Assembly (NCBI GenBank): GCA_030686995.1
Contig: CM060693.1
Location: 111,750,228-111,814,227 of the forward strand
Source: Artemisia argyi
Lineage: Eukaryota; Streptophyta; Magnoliopsida; Asterales; Asteraceae
Reading direction: 5' to 3'
Length of the DNA stretch: 64,000 nt
A program made the position numbers and the translations under genes. Positions 24,044-33,029 of the stretch are shown here, piece by piece. The notes under the pieces were generated by a model. That model was not told where the DNA came from, searched no databases, and was given only the letters and a program-made list of their open reading frames with translations. Positions within the stretch are counted from its first letter, which is position 1. Each line of letters opens with the position of its first letter.

Positions 24044-24945
24044 CTAAACACATCAACAATACAAAAAGACCAAAATAAATATAAAGAAAGATAAAAGTAT
24101 ATGTTTATTGTTAAGGCTTATGTTGGAACGTAAACATACTTCGTTACTAATCCTAAGAAGTAGATTACCATGTTCCTTAATATTGTTTTTAACTCGTTCT
24201 AGATATACTTTACGATGTTTAATGAGTAGTTATGGACAAATCCAAACGCCCCTTTAAACATCTTAATATATCATGAAATTTACTAGATTTACATTAGATT
24301 GTAAAACTAGCTATTTCTTGCGAGTTTCTTATGCATGTGATTTGTTTTTGAAAAAGATGGTTTGTATTTTTACTTAAAAATGTCATTTTTAGTAATAAAC
24401 CAAACGCTTCCTTAACTATTGACTTATACCCCTAGTATGTCAATATATATATATGAATTATATATCTTGACGAGTTCGATTAGCAATTTTTAGGTTTATA
24501 ATTATAACAAAGTTTTATAAAAATTATAATGACTATGTTTCGATAATATTTGGACATAATCCAAACACCCCTATATTGTGAACCAATATAATTTTTCTTA
24601 GTCGAAAAATGTAATTTCAAGTTTTACAAGTTACAAAAACATAATGTGATTAGTTTTAACACGTTTTCAAATCATTATTCAACAATGAGTTTACTAAAAA
24701 TTTTGAAAAGGAGTGTATGATTTTTTTTTTTTTTTTTTTTTCAAAAATTTTCGACATGATAGTTTATAGTAACTAGTTTCTAGCATTGATCAATCATCCT
24801 AATCCTAGGGGAAGCATTTGGTTATGGAGTTTTAAGGCTTAATTCGAAAGAAATTGTGAAATTTGACGAATTTTATAAAACATGCATAATCATGAGTATG
24901 ATCAAATAAGATGAAATTACATGAAATGTGTTATGAAAAACTTAC
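24044..24945 (-). other. Probable 5'-UTR intron of extra ORF 1
   Basis: On the minus strand GTAAGT begins at 24945. A U-rich tract leading to TTTAG ends at 24044, seven bases before the ATG of ORF 1. The 902-base interval is AT-rich with no ORF. This is a good match to a plant 5'-UTR intron; splicing is inferred. A T21 run (plus strand 24721-24741) lies inside. Confidence 0.5.
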
Positions 24946-25131
24946 AATAAGTAATGGTGATTGTGTTAGATGAATTTGCCCTTTGAGAATTAACCCGAAT
25001 TATGTGATTTGGAAGTGATTTGAGAGGTTTTTGGGTTTTGGTTTTCGTCACAGCAGAAGCAAGGGAAGGGGTGTATGAAAAAGTGGAGTGTTTGGCAAAA
25101 GGAAAAATGAGAAAATCGGGTTTGAACTATC

Positions 25132-25214
25132 AGATGGCCGGCCCCCTTAAACATTAAGGGGGCCGCCCTTCATTTGGCTGCCGGTCCCCTTAAACATTAA
25201 GGGGGCCGCCCTCC
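25132..25214 (-). promoter_or_regulatory. Second interior copy of the LTR-type GC-rich module, upstream of extra ORF 1
   Basis: Two near-identical units, each with CCCCCTTAA and TTAAGGGGG arms around an ACA loop, joined by GGCCGCCCTTCATTTGGCTG. In element orientation it lies about 190 bases before the proposed 5'-UTR donor site and 1.1 kb before the ORF 1 ATG. I see no clear TATA box between. A shared GCAAAAGG flank also occurs at the LTR copies. Confidence 0.5.
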
Positions 25215-25435
25215 AAAATTTGATATTTTTGATTTTGGTTTCTGCAAAGAACAAGAAAATATTTATATGTATGTATTAGATTTATATTTAATCAAAAATA
25301 CGTTGGAGGGTATTCGCACGAAAGGAATTACTTGACACTTTTACTTGACAATTTGCCAATTAAATTTTCTTGATCATTTCGGATGAAATTTATCAAGTTT
25401 TCAAGTACACGAGAACGTTGTGGAAGGTTCATAAG

Positions 25436-25441
<6 letters not shown>

Positions 25442-25508
<67 letters not shown>
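25442..25508. repeat. (TA)n microsatellite followed by a GTAT repeat
   Basis: A pure TA tract of about 33 units followed by five or six GTAT units to 25535, in element E's non-coding spacer. Open frames rich in Tyr and Ile on both strands here are translations of this repeat. Confidence 0.95.
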
Positions 25509-25531
<23 letters not shown>

Positions 25532-25762
25532 GTATGGGTTTATAAGACGAGAATAAAGGAAGGAGACGAATGCAACGGAAGCCGGGAGTTTGTTTCATCC
25601 ATAGATTTTTCGACTCATCTCTCTTCATCAGCATGAGTGTTGTTGAACATTAAAGTTCAATAAGGCAAATGGGGAAAAGAAAAGGTTCGTAAACGAACAA
25701 TTTCTAGTTCTAGAAAATCAACAAATGAGTTTTCTAGGTTATAAGATCCTAGATATAGCTAA

Positions 25763-25765
<3 letters not shown>

Positions 25766-25857
<92 letters not shown>
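25766..25857. repeat. (TA)n microsatellite
   Basis: About 46 TA units in element E's spacer between gag and the extra ORFs. The surrounding 24946-26093 holds the GC-rich module and no gene. Confidence 0.95.
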
Positions 25858-25859
<2 letters not shown>

Positions 25860-26093
25860 GATATAGTATAAGTAAATAAGTATATATATGTATAGAAGTA
25901 AAGACTAGAGAGAATAATGAACCAATCAAAATCACATAAAAGCTAGATACTAAACTAAGCATGCATTTGTTTACAAGGAAATAAAAGGAAATGTGTACCT
26001 TTCGTCTTCAATGCGTTAAACTTCAAAATCTTCAAAGGAAAGTCCGAACACGGGGTGACATCAAAGATTTCCATGTATGAATGGCGAAAGTTT

Positions 26094-27150
26094 TCACGTT
26101 GGTCCCCATGGTCTCATTTGACCAAAGTTGTTTGTCCCGAACATGTTTTGTATTTGACTTGGGTGCATATATGGTGGAAACATTCCCTATGGATTGAAGT
26201 TCCACATTTGTTGATTATTGTTAAAGTTTTGTCTACTTTGGTTTACTCTTGGTTGAGGTGTTTTAGGTCTAGGGTAGAAATTATTCGGTTTCCTAGGTGG
26301 TGGAGTTTTAGATCTTGTTTTAGTTTTGGACGATCCTACTTCGGTTTTTAAAGATGGTTTATAAAACGGTTTTATTTCTTCATTACTAGCTAGATGCATT
26401 TTCTTATCATTTATGAGTATATACTCAGGATTAGATTTTGAAGGTTTTAGTTCTTTGAGTTCGCTTTCAAATTTAACATTTTTAACTTCACTTGTTGAGG
26501 CTTCGGTTGAGTTAAAACCTAGACCGGTTTTATCTTCGGATATTCTTTGAATACTTATAATTTTACTAAGTGAGTTACTACTATTTTCAAATTTATCAAG
26601 TTTACAAATTTCTTCCTTAAGTTTGTTGTTTTCACTTCTAAGCTCTTGACATGATTTACATTCTTCAAAAGTTTCTTTACCTTTCTCAAGTTGATGTATT
26701 TTAATTTTTAGTTCAAGTACTTCATTTTCTAATTTGTTATTTATGTATTTTAGTGATTTATTTTTAGCCATAACTTGTAGACCTAGTTTGCATAATCTAT
26801 TGTATTCACTATCTAAGTCTTTTTCATCTAATGATAAATTTTCATCACTAAAATATTCGGTTTCGGAACGTACCTCACTTGATATTTTAGCCATGAGACA
26901 TTTTTCTTCCTTTGTTGATTCTTTCTCATCTTCATCGCTATCACTCCAAGGACCTCCAATAAACGCTCTTTGATTTTGATCTCTTGTCATCATTGGACAT
27001 TTTCCAATAAGGTGATTCGGATCACCACACTTGAAACATTTTCTCTCATTCTTGATATACTTGTCATCATTATTCTTTTGAGATGTTCTTCTTTCATCGT
27101 GTGGTTGTCTAACGAATCCTCCTCGCCTTTTGAAGAATTTCTTGAAATCT
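26094..27150 (-). pseudogene. Element E gag, C-terminal part, with premature stop
   Basis: Reading down from the insertion point of N, the frame begins with a basic [11 protein letters not shown] segment and contains a classic CCHC zinc knuckle, [14 protein letters not shown] (about 27000-27045). A Ser/Asp/Glu-rich stretch, a long coiled coil with Leu/Lys/Glu heptads (about 26560-26800) and a Pro/Arg/Asn-rich tail follow. A TAG at 26187-26189 interrupts it. Beyond that the same frame runs on to TGA at 26094-26096, apparently the original end. The N-terminal half is at 29288-30086. No protease or pol follows. Confidence 0.8.
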
Positions 27151-29287
27151 TTTTTTTGGGTAAAGGGGAGTAATCCTGCACCCTGGTAAATTACATTATC
27201 CAAAAACGTTGAAGTACAAAATGACGAGGGTAATATCCCTCGCCCCCAGTCCCTTAGGACACTTACAAGACACCTATCTAAGAATGACATACCATTCTTA
27301 AAAACTAACATGCACACCATGTGCAACTGACCAAACAAGTATGCTAAACAAAGCAACTCACAATAAAATGAACCTACCAAAAATGACAAAAGTACATAAA
27401 ATGACAATACTACTCAAGAAAGGTACTTGAGCCTTCTAGTCACTTTGTGGTCCACTTTAACTTCCATGAAGAATCCATGTATGAACAACCAATCATTCTT
27501 CAACATGTAGAAACGTTTCCAGCAGCAATAAGCATCACCCCATTCGCTAAAAACATGTAGATACGATAGCACCCACCAGCAACATGGGACAATCATAGAG
27601 TCGAAACCCTAACATCCAGTAACACATAGCAGCATCGATCAAGCACAGAATATGGAACCCAAGTATGTAGATCGATCCACCCATAAACGATCGAAAATAA
27701 TGATACATATCAATTGATCGAGTCAAGGATTTTTGAATAAGTTACCCAAGAAACTTAACATGCAGAATCCAATTGAAACCAACAGTAGGTATAACGAAAC
27801 CCTACACCTTCAACAACATGACATTCAGTACGGAACCAACATGAACACACTCATGTCGCTCCATACACAAAACATATTCAAACCCACCTCCAAAAGAACA
27901 CACTGTTGTAACAAAATATGAGTAGTTCGAGGCAAAGCAGCATGTACTACAAGCAGGTCGAAACACAAAATAAGGATAGGGTTCTACAAACCCTAACCAA
28001 CGAGACCACATCTGAACTGATCCACTAAGCATGATCATCAATAGCGGTAAGGAACTGGAACGATCCACAACCACATCACAATCCAGCATCAACAAGCAAG
28101 GGACCAGTGTGTGACGATCATAGGGTCATTAGAACCCTAACTTGCAGCAGAAAACCCTTACACAAGATCACATAATAAACAAAGCAGTAGCATCTTGTGA
28201 TAGTAGACATGCCACACTTGAAACTATGGTACGATTCATAACCACATCAGCCATCATAATAAAATCGAATCAACACGAATCAATGAACCTACCATAGACG
28301 ATAACTAGGGTTAAACAAACCCTAACCTGCAAAGATGACCTCACCACGCTGATGTACAATGATACACATCAGATCAGGTCGTAACTCATAACCAGGGTTC
28401 AACAACCCTACAAACAAGAAAACTGCAACGCAGCATCAACCCACATACAATCCAAATACAGCCGCCGAATTGGAACCAAGAAAACCTTGATTTGAATTAA
28501 ATACCACCGCTGTACAGAACCTATATCGGACTAAAATAAGGTTTACACAAACCCTAACTTCCAAGAGCCACACAAACCTGTCCCAAGAAAAATAGATCGA
28601 TTTTTGGAACACCATTCACAAGCATGACTTACAACTCCACCCACATGACTTTCATCTCTCTCTAAACCCACGTAAATAATACTTACATCTTATGCAGAAC
28701 CTGCCGAGAACAAACAAACCCTAAAACGGGTTAAGTGCAGCGCAAAAAGCACATACAAGCGATTACATAATATACCAAATCTTAAACAAGATTTAGCTTC
28801 GGCATTAATGAACCAACAAGGTTAGATGATCAGATCCAACCAACAACAGAGGAACATCAGGAGATCGATCTATAAATAACAAGTCTAAACCGACTTATAG
28901 AATCACAGGATCAGATCGACTCAAAAAAAACCCTAATGGCGGTTTAATAATTCAGATCGATTAGGGTTAGAAGAACACATGAAAATCGAAGCCCTAAGAA
29001 AATCATTCACCTTAAAATCGTCTAGGAAAAGACGATTAAAGAGAAATTGAATAAAAAGGAGATGTAGGGTTTCGACCAGGTATGAATACACATAGAAAAC
29101 AACCAGCCGCCATCTTTAAACAACACAAAAAACTCCCTAAGACCACGTATTGCATACCCATAATCAAAGAATGATTAAAGGGTAGAGAGGACGTAGTGAC
29201 TAGTTTGTTTATGGCCGGAAAATTAAGGGGAGATGGCGGCCGGATTTCTCCATGGGGGAGAGAGAACTTTTAGGGTTTCGTATGTTT
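27151..29287 (-). mobile_element. Insertion N: poly(A)-tailed retroposon-like sequence in E's gag
   Basis: The segment is bracketed by a 17-bp direct repeat, AGAATTTCTTGAAATCT (27134-27150) and the same with one mismatch (29288-29304), which encodes the same gag residues twice. On the plus strand it starts with seven T, so in its own direction it ends in a short poly(A). Long target duplication plus poly(A) points to target-primed reverse transcription (LINE or SINE machinery). No LINE ORF is present, and the body is not an obvious gene. It contains ten AAACCCTAA-like boxes and reads on the minus strand like plant 5'-leader or intron sequence. Family unknown. Confidence 0.6.
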
Positions 29288-30086
29288 AGAATTTTTTGAA
29301 ATCTCTTACGGCCATGGCATATTCTTCGTCTTCGCTTTCGGAAGATGAGCTATCTTCGTTGTTGGATTCCTTTCTAGCTTTCAAGGCGATTGACTTGCTT
29401 TGCTCTCGTTTCCCTTTAACCATTTCGGAGTCCTTCTTTATTATTGCTTCGTAGACTTTTAAATTACTAATTAATTCATCAAGTTGTAGCGTTGACAAAT
29501 TCTTCGATTCTTCAATAGCCGTCACTTTAGCTCGCCATTTTGGGTGAAGAGCTCTAAGAAACTTCCTAACAAAATTCTTACTAGGGAAATTCTCATCAAG
29601 TGCTTTTAAACTTGTGATTATAGTGTTAAATCTAGCAAAACCATTATCAATTGATTCCTCTTCCGGAATCGTGAATTGCTCATATTGTTGAACAAGTAGA
29701 TCTACTTTGTTATCTTTGACTTGATTATTACCTTGGTGGGTTATTAACAAAGAGTTCCAAATTTCTTTTGCGGTTTCACACATAAAGATCCTTTCGTACT
29801 CTTTATGTGGTAGCGCATTGTAAATAACCATTTTTGCTACATTATTTTTAGCAAGTTTTCTTTTTAGATCATCATTTTGTTTTTCAAAAGGTACGATTTC
29901 ATCTTTCTTAGTTTCGGGGTTGTTTTGAATAGGTAAAAAATCACCATTGGTAATAACATGCCAAAGATCTAGATCTTTTGATTTCACATAAGTTTCGAAT
30001 CGATTTTTCCAATATAAAAATCCATCACTTTCAAATAGTGGTGGTCTTTGCATAGATTGCCCTTCTAAATATTTTTCAGATTCCAT
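29288..30086 (-). pseudogene. Element E gag, N-terminal part (UBN2-type copia gag)
   Basis: A 266-codon frame starting at ATG 30086-30084, about 55 bases after the primer site. It has the usual copia gag layout: an N-terminal [14 protein letters not shown] segment, the [10 protein letters not shown] region, then a basic and acidic Ser/Glu stretch ending MAVRDFKKF, where insertion N cuts in. The protein would be the capsid precursor of virus-like particles. The insertion removes the zinc knuckle from this frame, so the gene is broken although this half has no stop of its own. The sirevirus remnant G preserves the uninterrupted joint at 33060-33095. Confidence 0.85.
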
Positions 30087-30140
30087 AGATCGTTACAAGT
30101 TTTTAAAATACAATATATTTTAAAGATCTTGCTAGACGTG

Positions 30141-30153
30141 GCTCTTGATACCA
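30141..30153 (-). other. Element E primer-binding site (tRNA-Met type)
   Basis: On the minus strand TGGTATCAAGAGC starts two bases after the 5' LTR. It differs from the common TGGTATCAGAGC by one inserted A. It fixes the element's orientation as minus. Confidence 0.85.
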
Positions 30154-30155
30154 AT

Positions 30156-31441
30156 TGTGGAAAACTAGAAGGGGGGGTTGAATAGTTTTACGTCCTTTTT
30201 AAATTTATAAACACAAGTTTGTTTTAAAAACTTTGATTCTAGTTTATGTGAACTCAATACTTGCACTATATGAACAATTGTATAGTAACTAACTAACAAA
30301 GCTAATATAGTAAAGGTAAATAAATAAGTAATGAGAAGAGTTAGAAAGATCAAACCACAACACAAGGATTTATAGTGGTTCGGCTACAAGGACACCTTCC
30401 TTGTTCCTACTCCACTCCCCGAGTCACCTACTCGAGAGTTTTCTTCACTATGTCAACAAACTCCCTTTTGGTGGAGAAAACCTTACACACCAATTTACAC
30501 ACCACACAACTTCACAACTTCTACACAACTTCTTCACACCAATATACTACACACCAATCTTCTTCACAACTATCTTCTACACACCAATCTTCTACTTCAC
30601 ACCTATCTTCACAACAATCCTACTTCACTACTTATCAACTTCTATTATCTACACAACTTCTATATCTTCTACACAATTAATCACAAGCACAACACAATAT
30701 CAACAAATGAATATATATACACTATGCACAACTACTCTTCAACACTTCTTGAACTTGGTTGTAGAAAGAGTGTTCTTATTTTGAACTTTGGATGAGAATG
30801 GATGATGAGGGATTGAATCACTTGAAACAAGGATTAATATACAAATGATCAAAGGGTTTTAGAGGATGTTTTAGAGAGTTGTAGATCTGAAAATTTCGTG
30901 CAAAAGGTGGGGAAAAATTTCAGAATTAAGGTGGTATTTATAGGAGAAGAATTCTGACATTTTCTGACAGGGGAGCCTGGCCAGTCCCCTTAAATCGTGG
31001 CCGGCCCCCTTAAAATTAAGGGGACCGCCCCTTATAATTAATGGGGCCGCCCCTCTGTAACGGCCAGAAAACTTGTCTTTTAGTGGGAAAAGTTTATTTG
31101 GTGAAAAACTAACTGATTTTGGTTAAATATTTGAAATCATATATTTAGTATGATTAAAACATTTTTCTTTATTACCAAAAGTGTTTTTCAAAAATATATA
31201 ATATGTTTATATATTTAAATAAACTTTGTATTAGTTAATAAAATATCCCTTTGATCATAAGATGTATTAAGCACTTGTTTATCCATACCTTAAGTGATTA
31301 AGTTGGATATAGTTGTATAAACTAGCTTAATACTTGTTTACGTAGTAATCTTACGATTGACGAGTTTACATTTTGTGATCGTCAAAATATAGAGATATTG
31401 AAAAATATAAATAACGTTTTCATACATTATTTATGTCAACA
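30156..31441 (-). repeat. Element E 5' LTR
   Basis: 1286 bp matching 19910-21160 at about 98%, apart from a patch at about 30750-30830 that the other copy lacks. Followed by the target duplicate GATAT at 31442-31446. Confidence 0.92.
30935..31055 (-). promoter_or_regulatory. Element E LTR promoter module (5' LTR copy)
   Basis: The GC-rich palindromic cluster at 30978-31055 with TATAAATA at 30942-30935 downstream in reading direction. This is the copy positioned to drive gag. It differs from the 3' LTR copy at a few bases, including GGCC to GGCT in the flank. Confidence 0.7.
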
Positions 31442-32864
31442 GATATAAACTTTCGAATTGAACCTTTGCTATGAACCTTTGAACCATTTAAATTGTGAAC
31501 CCTTGAGTATGAACCTTTGATATTCTGATGACTTAGACATTTGCCAAACCTTGACTTTGCCATCTCATTACTATGTTCCATTTTCCTACCACTATTATGA
31601 TTTCTGACCTTGGTACATCTGACATCTTTGGTTCATTGATATTATGTTTGTCTGAAAACTCTTTTTGAAAACATAACTTGGTAAAATGAGATAAAATGAT
31701 TTAAACTAATTTATGAAAATATGACAACATGTCCGTTTCTAAATTGAAGTTTAAATAACCTTTGCCAAAAATGTTTTAAGAAAATACTTTTATGCTAACC
31801 ATGTTTTAGAATGAATTCGCTAAGTCTTCTAAATCAGTTCTTTTAATACTTTCACATTTCTAAAACCTTGAACCATTGATACAAACTTTTGTTTGTTTAG
31901 GATTCCCTAAGCCACTGCTATGATCCCCTTTACTATTTGAACCTTTGTGATATGAACCTTTGACTTACCTTTGACCTATTCCATATGAGACCCGGGCTAT
32001 CACTAGGCATGGGGATTCCATGTCCATAGCATCGATGCACCGATGTTATGACTCCAGTGTGGTCGAGTGATTTTCCAATTCGTCCCTTTCTGTTATATGT
32101 TATGCGCGCTATATTTATTTATTTATTATTGCCAACTGACTTCTGTGTGGGCGTATGGGTGCATCCTAGATCTGTTATATGTTATTTCTATCTCTTATCT
32201 GGTGAATGTGGCTATGTGTGCAATACACGTCCTTCACAACTCATTGAGGTCACCCCTCTAATTATATTTGATATTCCGAGGCCTGCCCTCTGAATTTCAT
32301 ATGAGGCTATTTATGGTATGATTTGGTTGGTTCTTGGCACGGGGTTAATACTGAATACTAAAACTAATCCTTAACCTTTTTCCTTTACTTAACCTTTACC
32401 TTTACATTATATACATATTATACCTCCTGATACTTACCCAATGCAACATATTTTGTGTTCTCATTCCTATTTCATTTTCCTTTGATTCGTTGGACATTCC
32501 ATATTCGTATTTCCTTTGATTATATTCTCATTCCTGTTTATATCTGTTCACTGAGCTTTTTAAGCTCAGCTGCATTTCTTTTCCCGTTGCAGGTTTTAGA
32601 GGGAAGCTGAGATATGAGTGAATAGTGCTTAAGAGCTTAGTTGGACTTCACCTTGATAGCTATTTTCTGGATTAGAGATGACTATAAGAGATTTACATTT
32701 CAGATTTAGTATTTCATTATTGTTTTCTTTTGTAACCTTGTATTTCAGATTAATCCTTTGTATCCTTTGGAATTCTTTTGTATTACTTATATTCTATGTC
32801 TGTATATGGTTTGATATGTCACCATAATATAGTGCTCCTACCCTTATCGGGTAGGGGTGTTACA

Positions 32865-32869
32865 ATGTC
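32865..32869. repeat. Element D target-site duplication, right copy
   Basis: ATGTC, identical to 17592-17596. Confidence 0.85.
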
Positions 32870-33029
32870 AGCGGGAACCGATGTGAAAACATCAGCATTG
32901 GCCCCTTGTAACATACTTAATTAATCAATGACTCACTTAGCTTTCTAGGAGCTCTTTATATTTATCTTTTTGATTAGGGTGCAAACGGTTAATTAGTATT
33001 TCACCACCAAAGGGCTTGTGTCCCAATGG
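32870..33029 (-). pseudogene. Decayed Tat-type gypsy pol, part just upstream of reverse transcriptase
   Basis: Read on the minus strand, this gives NADVFTS-like sequence running into the target site of D, which is the conserved lead-in to the Tat reverse transcriptase found at 17085-17591. Further upstream it is interrupted by stops and lost at the junction with element G near 33030. Confidence 0.55.

Larger units (their letters stand above)
19910..31441 (-). mobile_element. Element E: sirevirus-like Ty1/copia element with gag, no pol and two extra ORFs
   Basis: An 11.5-kb element flanked by the perfect target duplication GATAT (19905-19909; 31442-31446) within solo LTR D. The primer site at 30141-30153 and purine tracts at 21161-21321 show that it reads on the minus strand. 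The order in its own direction is: 5' LTR, gag (broken by insertion N), AT-rich spacer with microsatellites, a 399-codon ORF, a 199-215-codon ORF, 3' LTR. Protease, integrase, reverse transcriptase and RNase H are absent. Repeated AGGGGGAG tracts before the 3' LTR and GC-rich palindromes in the LTR are hallmarks reported for sireviruses (SIRE/Maximus). LTR divergence is about 2% by eye. Confidence 0.88.
17597..32864 (+). mobile_element. Element D: Tekay-type solo LTR split by element E
   Basis: The sequence begins TGTAAATCTT, ends GGTGTTACA and is flanked by ATGTC. Without element E it is about 3.73 kb, close to the 3.65-kb LTR of A, to which it is related at both ends and through the same short-period repeat zones (19200-19370; 31450-31520). 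Because the target duplication brackets a single LTR, the element has lost its interior by LTR-LTR recombination. The two pieces are 17597-19909 and 31447-32864. A stem-loop with arms CTGAGCTT and AAGCTCAG is at 32551-32569. No coding sequence. Confidence 0.88.

Noticed and set aside
25370..25962. Tyr/Ile-rich open frames on both strands
   Set aside because: They translate TA and GTAT microsatellites; the same happens at 36436-36633 and 47843-48073.
26187..27407. A single 406-codon gene here
   Set aside because: The first part is insertion N sequence fused by chance to E's gag; only the part below 27150 is gag.
27604..28936. Interstitial telomere array
   Set aside because: The AAACCCTAA boxes are isolated and never tandem.
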